In this document: piece after piece, positions 60,584 through 64,000 of the stretch
Numbering within the stretch: the stretch's first letter is position 1
Layout of the letters: each line of letters begins with the position of its first letter
Source of the DNA: Funiculus sociatus GB2-C1
Lineage (GTDB): Bacteria > Cyanobacteriota > Cyanobacteriia > Cyanobacteriales > FACHB-T130
Direction: 5' to 3'
NCBI RefSeq assembly: GCF_039962115.1
Contig: NZ_JAMPKJ010000002.1
Coordinates: 1-64,000 of the forward strand
DNA length: 64,000 nucleotides
Made by a program: the position numbers and the translations under genes
Notes under the pieces: generated by a model
The model's input: the letters and a program-made list of their open reading frames with translations, nothing else
Told to the model about the DNA's origin: nothing
Databases searched by the model: none

Positions 60584-61918
60584 ATGGAACCAGAAAATCA
60601 GCCAACTAACCTTAACAAGTTTCTTATTATTTGGATCGGACAGTTGGCATCAGTTCTTGGCTCCGAGATGACTAACTTTGCTATTACTTTATGGGCTTGG
60701 GAACTTACAAATCAAGCAACGCCCTTGTCTTTAATTATATTTTTTACCCACATCCCAAAAGTAATCGCCGCCTCTTTCGCTGGGTTATTTGTCGATCGCT
60801 GGAACCGTAAATACTTAATGATGCTGGGTGATACAGCCGCAGGTTTCTCGACAGTTGCCATTTTATTACTACTGTTGACCAATCACTTGCAAATTTGGCA
60901 TTTTTATGTGACAGGAGCCATTAATGGTTTCTTTGGCTACGTCCAGAGTCTGGCTTACTCAGCCTCTATGTCAGCGATCGTACCCAAACAGCATTACACT
61001 CGTGCTACTGCGATGAGTTCATACATCACCTATTCTGGTTCTAGCATCATTGCACCAGCGTTAGCGGGGGCGCTTTACTATACGATTGGGTTCCAAGGAA
61101 TCCTGACAATTGATATTATTACCTTTGCGATCGCTATCAGTACGCTTTGGTTTATAGCTATCCCACAACCCCAAAAAAGCCAAGAGAGTCGCCATAGCCA
61201 AAACATTAAGCAAGAGTTGACATTTGGTTTCAGTTACATCTTGAAGCGTCCTAGCCTTTTAACAATCCTTATTTTCCTGCTAAGTTCTAATTTATTTGAT
61301 ACTGCTAATGGTGCGATTCATTCTCCGATGATTTTAGCTCGTAGTGGTGATAATGCAGGGGTACTCGCCAGCGTACAAGCCGCCATCGGTATAGGTGGTG
61401 TAGTCGGTGCTGTGGTACTTAGTATTTGGGGCATTTCCCAGCACCGCATTCACGGGTTGTTGTTAGGGACAGCATTGAGCTTTACTGGCATGATGGTGTT
61501 GGGTTTAGGGAATTTGCCCTCAATTTGGATGATAGCTGGCTTTTTTATGGCTTTCTTTTCACCTTTTATCGGTAGTTCTAATCAAGCTATTTGGCTATCA
61601 AAGGTGGAACCCAACGTCCAAGGACGTGTTTTTGCTACTCGCTACTTAATTGCTCAGATTACTGCACCACTGGGGTTAGCGATCGCTGGACTTTTAGCTG
61701 ACTATGTTTTTGAGCCAGGGATGGTACCAGGAGGCTTCCTGGCTGGGAGCTTGGGTAGTATATTTGGTACTACCTCTGGATCTGGAATGGCACTTCAATA
61801 TACTCTCTTCTCCTTTTGTGGTTTGCTCATCGGCTTGGGTGGGTATGCTTTCCCTGCGTTGCGCGATGTAGAAACTATTGTCCCAGACTGCGATCGGGCT
61901 ACAGAGCCTAATCCCTGA
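60584..61918 (+). CDS. MFS transporter, EntS-like siderophore exporter
   Basis: 444 residues with about 12 hydrophobic segments. The loop 2-3 signature is GLFVDRWNRKYLMMLGD. The GYVQSLAYSASMSAIVPKQ region and the overall size match the MFS_3/EntS group (enterobactin exporter and macrolide-type efflux proteins). Its place behind the receptor and PepSY genes and divergent from the NRPS operon points to export of the newly made siderophore across the inner membrane. Drug efflux is the family alternative. ATG 60584 has AGGAG about 9 nt upstream. Confidence 0.85.
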   Translation: MEPENQPTNLNKFLIIWIGQLASVLGSEMTNFAITLWAWELTNQATPLSLIIFFTHIPKVIAASFAGLFVDRWNRKYLMMLGDTAAGFSTVAILLLLLTNHLQIWHFYVTGAINGFFGYVQSLAYSASMSAIVPKQHYTRATAMSSYITYSGSSIIAPALAGALYYTIGFQGILTIDIITFAIAISTLWFIAIPQPQKSQESRHSQNIKQELTFGFSYILKRPSLLTILIFLLSSNLFDTANGAIHSPMILARSGDNAGVLASVQAAIGIGGVVGAVVLSIWGISQHRIHGLLLGTALSFTGMMVLGLGNLPSIWMIAGFFMAFFSPFIGSSNQAIWLSKVEPNVQGRVFATRYLIAQITAPLGLAIAGLLADYVFEPGMVPGGFLAGSLGSIFGTTSGSGMALQYTLFSFCGLLIGLGGYAFPALRDVETIVPDCDRATEPNP

Positions 61919-62062
61919 AAAAATGAGCATAAATTTTTGTAGATTTATGGTCTATAAAATCTAAAAAAAACTTTTAAAAGTAATTTTTTCAGGCATAAAT
62001 ACACCCTTTCAACGAGATAGCAATTACTGAGATATAGCAGTTCTAAATGATTCGAGAAGGCG

Positions 62063-62095
62063 AGATACCCGACTTTTTCAAGAAGTCGGGTATCT
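62063..62095. terminator. Strong hairpin downstream of the exporter
   Basis: Perfect 13-bp arms AGATACCCGACTT (62063-62075) and AAGTCGGGTATCT (62083-62095) with a 7-nt loop. It is a common cyanobacterial intergenic hairpin; there is no T run. It may end the exporter transcript 145 bp after the stop. Confidence 0.6.
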
Positions 62096-62212
62096 GAAAG
62101 GCTATCCTTCACAACTCAAATAGGATTGCTTGTGGAGATTGATGCGTTGGCAAAGCCCACCGAAGGCATCGCTATAATTAAAACAATTTCCCCAAGCTCC
62201 AAACACAGCAGT

Positions 62213-62992
62213 ATGGTACAACAACTACCAACAGATACCGCACCAGCCATCATCTACCCTGACAGCGACGGTCAGCAAATGTCAGACAACACTAAACAAT
62301 TCCGTTGGATTGTAATAATTAAGGAAAACTTAGAATTATTGTTTGCTGCTTACATGGATGTATTTGTCGCAGGTGATTTACTTTGGTATCCCGTCGAAGG
62401 AGATAACAAGACTCGCCAAGCGCCAGATGCAATGGTAATATTTGGTAGACCAAAAGGTGATAGGGGTTCCTATAAACAATGGGAAGAAGATAATATTCCC
62501 CCACAGGTTGTTTTTGAAATCTTATCTCCCGGAAATCGTCTTAAAGCAATGGCTCATAAATTAAAGTTCTACGAACGCTACGGCGTTGAAGAATATTACA
62601 TTTACGATCCGGATGACATTGAGTTAATCGGCTGGCTGCGTTCTGGAGAGCAATTAGAGATAATTGAAGAGATGAACGGATGGGTTAGCCCTCGTCTAGG
62701 GGTAAGGTTCCAGGTGACATCCGATAATTTGGAAATTTTTTCACCCACAGGAGAACGGTTTCTGACCTTTGTTGAATTGGCTCAACTTAGGGAACAGGAA
62801 CGTCAACGGGCTGATGAGGAACGCCAACGGGCGGAAACTGAACACCAACGGGCGGAAACTGAACGCCAACGGGCTGATGAGGAACGCCAACGGGCTGATG
62901 AAGCACTATCCCAGTTGGAACAAGAAAGACAGCGTTATCAAGCCTTAGAGGAACTCCTGCGAGAACGGGGGATTAATCCGGAACAGTTGTGA
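62213..62992 (+). CDS. Uma2-family (DUF820) restriction-endonuclease-like protein with coiled-coil tail
   Basis: 259 residues from ATG 62213 (MVQQLPTDTAPAIIYPDSDG). A longer frame from TTG 62126 exists, but the relic copy at 6936 and family members begin at this Met. The PD-(D/E)XK-like core has PDAMVIFGRPKGDRGSYKQW, PPQVVFEILSPGN and the E-x-K region YERYGVEEYYIYDPD. The C-terminal 65 residues are a charged coiled coil made of five ERQRADE-type heptads. Uma2 proteins are abundant in cyanobacteria; their biological role is unknown. The promoter and start are duplicated as a relic at 6860-6990. Confidence 0.85.
   Translation: MVQQLPTDTAPAIIYPDSDGQQMSDNTKQFRWIVIIKENLELLFAAYMDVFVAGDLLWYPVEGDNKTRQAPDAMVIFGRPKGDRGSYKQWEEDNIPPQVVFEILSPGNRLKAMAHKLKFYERYGVEEYYIYDPDDIELIGWLRSGEQLEIIEEMNGWVSPRLGVRFQVTSDNLEIFSPTGERFLTFVELAQLREQERQRADEERQRAETEHQRAETERQRADEERQRADEALSQLEQERQRYQALEELLRERGINPEQL
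62798..62902 (+). repeat. Five tandem 21-bp repeats in the Uma2 tail
   Basis: Units begin at 62798, 62819, 62840, 62861 and 62882 with consensus GAACGCCAACGGGCNGANGA. Each encodes one heptad (ERQRADE, ERQRAET or EHQRAET). The array likely expands and contracts. Confidence 0.9.
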
Positions 62993-63005
62993 AGCCAGAT
63001 ATAAT

Positions 63006-63028
63006 CCCCTTCCCTGTGAGGGAAGGGG
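63006..63028. terminator. Hairpin between convergent Uma2 and metH genes
   Basis: CCCCTTCCCT (63006-63015) pairs with AGGGAAGGGG (63019-63028) around GTG. A second related palindrome (CCTCTCCTGCTAGGAGAGG) follows at about 63042-63060. Both belong to the dispersed AGGGGAGGG family and could stop transcription from both sides. Confidence 0.6.
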
Positions 63029-63092
63029 GAATTATGACTCCCCTCTCCTGCTAGGAGAGGGTTGGGGAGAGCTTAACCGATACGCCACCCGC

Positions 63093-64000
63093 TTAGGCGC
63101 TGAAGTATTTAGCTGCTGGGTGATAGGCAATAATCGCAGTCGTAGATTGTTCCGGATAAAGTTGTTCGCTTTCATCCATGTGGAGATTGATGCGATCGCT
63201 TCCCAACAACTCTAACAACTTATACTGATCCTGAATATTCGGACAAGCCGGATACCCAAAACTATACCGACTCCCCTGATAACGCTGCGCCAAAATATCC
63301 CGAATATTATCCGGTTCCTCACCACCAAACCCAAACTCCCGCCGAATTCGGGCGTGAAGCCACTCCGCCACAGCCTCGGCCGTCTGCACCGCTAAACCGT
63401 GAAAATATAGATAATCGCTGTATTGATTATTCGCAAAAAGCTTCTGCGCGAACTCCGTCGCAATATCCCCTACAGTCACCGCCTGCATCGCAAACACATC
63501 AATTTGTCCTGACTCAACAGGCGCAAAGAAATCAGCAATACACAGCCGACGCATAGACCTCTGGCGAGGAAAATTAAACGTCGCCACAACCTTCTTCTCC
63601 CTCTCTTCCTTCGCGTCTTTGCGGTTCATCCCCTCCGGATCGTACAAATACAACGAATTCCCTTCAGACTGGCACGGGAAATACCCATAAACAACTTGCG
63701 GACGCAGCAAATTCTCCTCTAAAACTCGCTGCTTCCACTCCTTCAAAATCGGATAAACTGTCTCCTCTAAAAACTGATTGTACTCCTCACGAGACTGCTC
63801 TTTCGGCTTGCGGAATTGCCACTGTCCAGCAATCAAAGCTTGCAAATCCAGATACTCAAAAACCTCCGCCAACGGGATATCTTCAGGCTGCAATAACTTA
63901 CTACCCCAGAAAGGCGGAATTGGACGCTCAATATCGGTTGCTACTGCCTCAGAACGCCGTGTATCTTCAGGTTGGGACACCACCTCATTCTTGCCGTCTC
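63093..64000 (-). CDS. metH: Cobalamin-dependent methionine synthase, C-terminal activation domain (partial)
   Basis: The frame is open to the window edge, so the gene continues beyond it; about 302 residues of the C-terminus are seen. This is the AdoMet-binding reactivation domain: PPFWGSKLL at its start, [30 protein letters not shown], and the family [22 protein letters not shown] near the end. It reactivates oxidised cobalamin by reductive methylation. Odd feature: a charged insert [14 protein letters not shown] (DNA about 63590-63635) occupies the loop before [10 protein letters not shown]. It is encoded by a CGCAAAGACGCGAAGGA sequence typical of intergenic repeats. The 3' end is duplicated as a relic at 7010-7110. 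Confidence 0.93.
   Translation of the reverse strand, partial: DGKNEVVSQPEDTRRSEAVATDIERPIPPFWGSKLLQPEDIPLAEVFEYLDLQALIAGQWQFRKPKEQSREEYNQFLEETVYPILKEWKQRVLEENLLRPQVVYGYFPCQSEGNSLYLYDPEGMNRKDAKEEREKKVVATFNFPRQRSMRRLCIADFFAPVESGQIDVFAMQAVTVGDIATEFAQKLFANNQYSDYLYFHGLAVQTAEAVAEWLHARIRREFGFGGEEPDNIRDILAQRYQGSRYSFGYPACPNIQDQYKLLELLGSDRINLHMDESEQLYPEQSTTAIIAYHPAAKYFSA

Noticed and set aside
62126-62212. Upstream TTG start extending the Uma2 protein by 29 residues
   Set aside because: The extension overlaps promoter-like sequence shared with the relic at 6860-6935, and homologous starts align at MVQQLP (ATG 62213).
1-64000. tRNA, rRNA, MbtH-like protein, phosphopantetheinyl transferase or external thioesterase genes
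   Set aside because: I looked for them as expected partners or landmarks and found no supported candidate in this window.

Overview
The window is chromosomal DNA from a cyanobacterium, probably a filamentous or colonial form. The signs are very frequent HIP1 octamers (GCGATCGC) on both strands, heptameric CCCCAAT-type repeats, the AMIN domain on the TonB receptor, and many short palindromic repeats of the kind common in Nostoc/Oscillatoria-type genomes.

Layout. 1-7.2 kb is a mixed housekeeping/accessory segment: the tail of an IS630-like transposase, tRNA 2-selenouridine synthase (mnmH) with an in-frame repeat insertion, a secreted TPR protein, a small membrane protein, a PEBP/YbhB-family protein, a DUF262/HNH protein, and a decayed remnant of a Uma2-metH junction. 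7.2-11.4 kb holds a carotenoid oxygenase and a penicillin-acylase-type Ntn hydrolase. 11.5-55.0 kb, all on the minus strand, is one large non-ribosomal peptide synthetase (NRPS) locus. 56.0-61.9 kb, on the plus strand and divergent from it, encodes a TonB-dependent siderophore receptor, a PepSY membrane protein and an EntS-like MFS exporter. 62.2-64 kb has a Uma2-family protein and the 3' end of metH.

How the NRPS locus works (read from 55,041 downward). A fatty acyl-AMP ligase plus ACP starts a lipopeptide. Seven adenylation domains follow. Their specificity codes, read by eye against GrsA, are beta-Ala, Asp, Dab, Asp, beta-Ala, Thr and an uncertain last residue (His-like code). Exactly seven condensation domains keep HHxxxDG or a near match, one of them a free-standing protein. 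Three further condensation-like domains have lost both histidines. Each of those three opens a protein that directly follows a TauD/SyrP-type Fe(II)/2-oxoglutarate hydroxylase, once fused to the upstream NRPS and twice free-standing. This is the hydroxylase/interface-domain arrangement known for beta-hydroxyaspartate siderophores. The operon carries its own precursor enzymes: an EctB-like aminotransferase (Dab) and a PanP-like aspartate 1-decarboxylase (beta-Ala). Release is by a terminal reductase, followed by a glutamate-semialdehyde-type aminotransferase like MxcL of myxochelin B. Inferred product: acyl-betaAla-(OH)Asp-D-Dab-D-(OH)Asp-betaAla-Thr-X with a terminal aldehyde, alcohol or amine, a photoreactive lipopeptide siderophore of the cyanochelin type. 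A Fur-like box lies in the 940-bp divergent region.

The 55-kb block from the carotenoid oxygenase to the exporter lies between two direct copies of the same Uma2/metH sequence, the left one degraded. This suggests the block is an island inserted by recombination.
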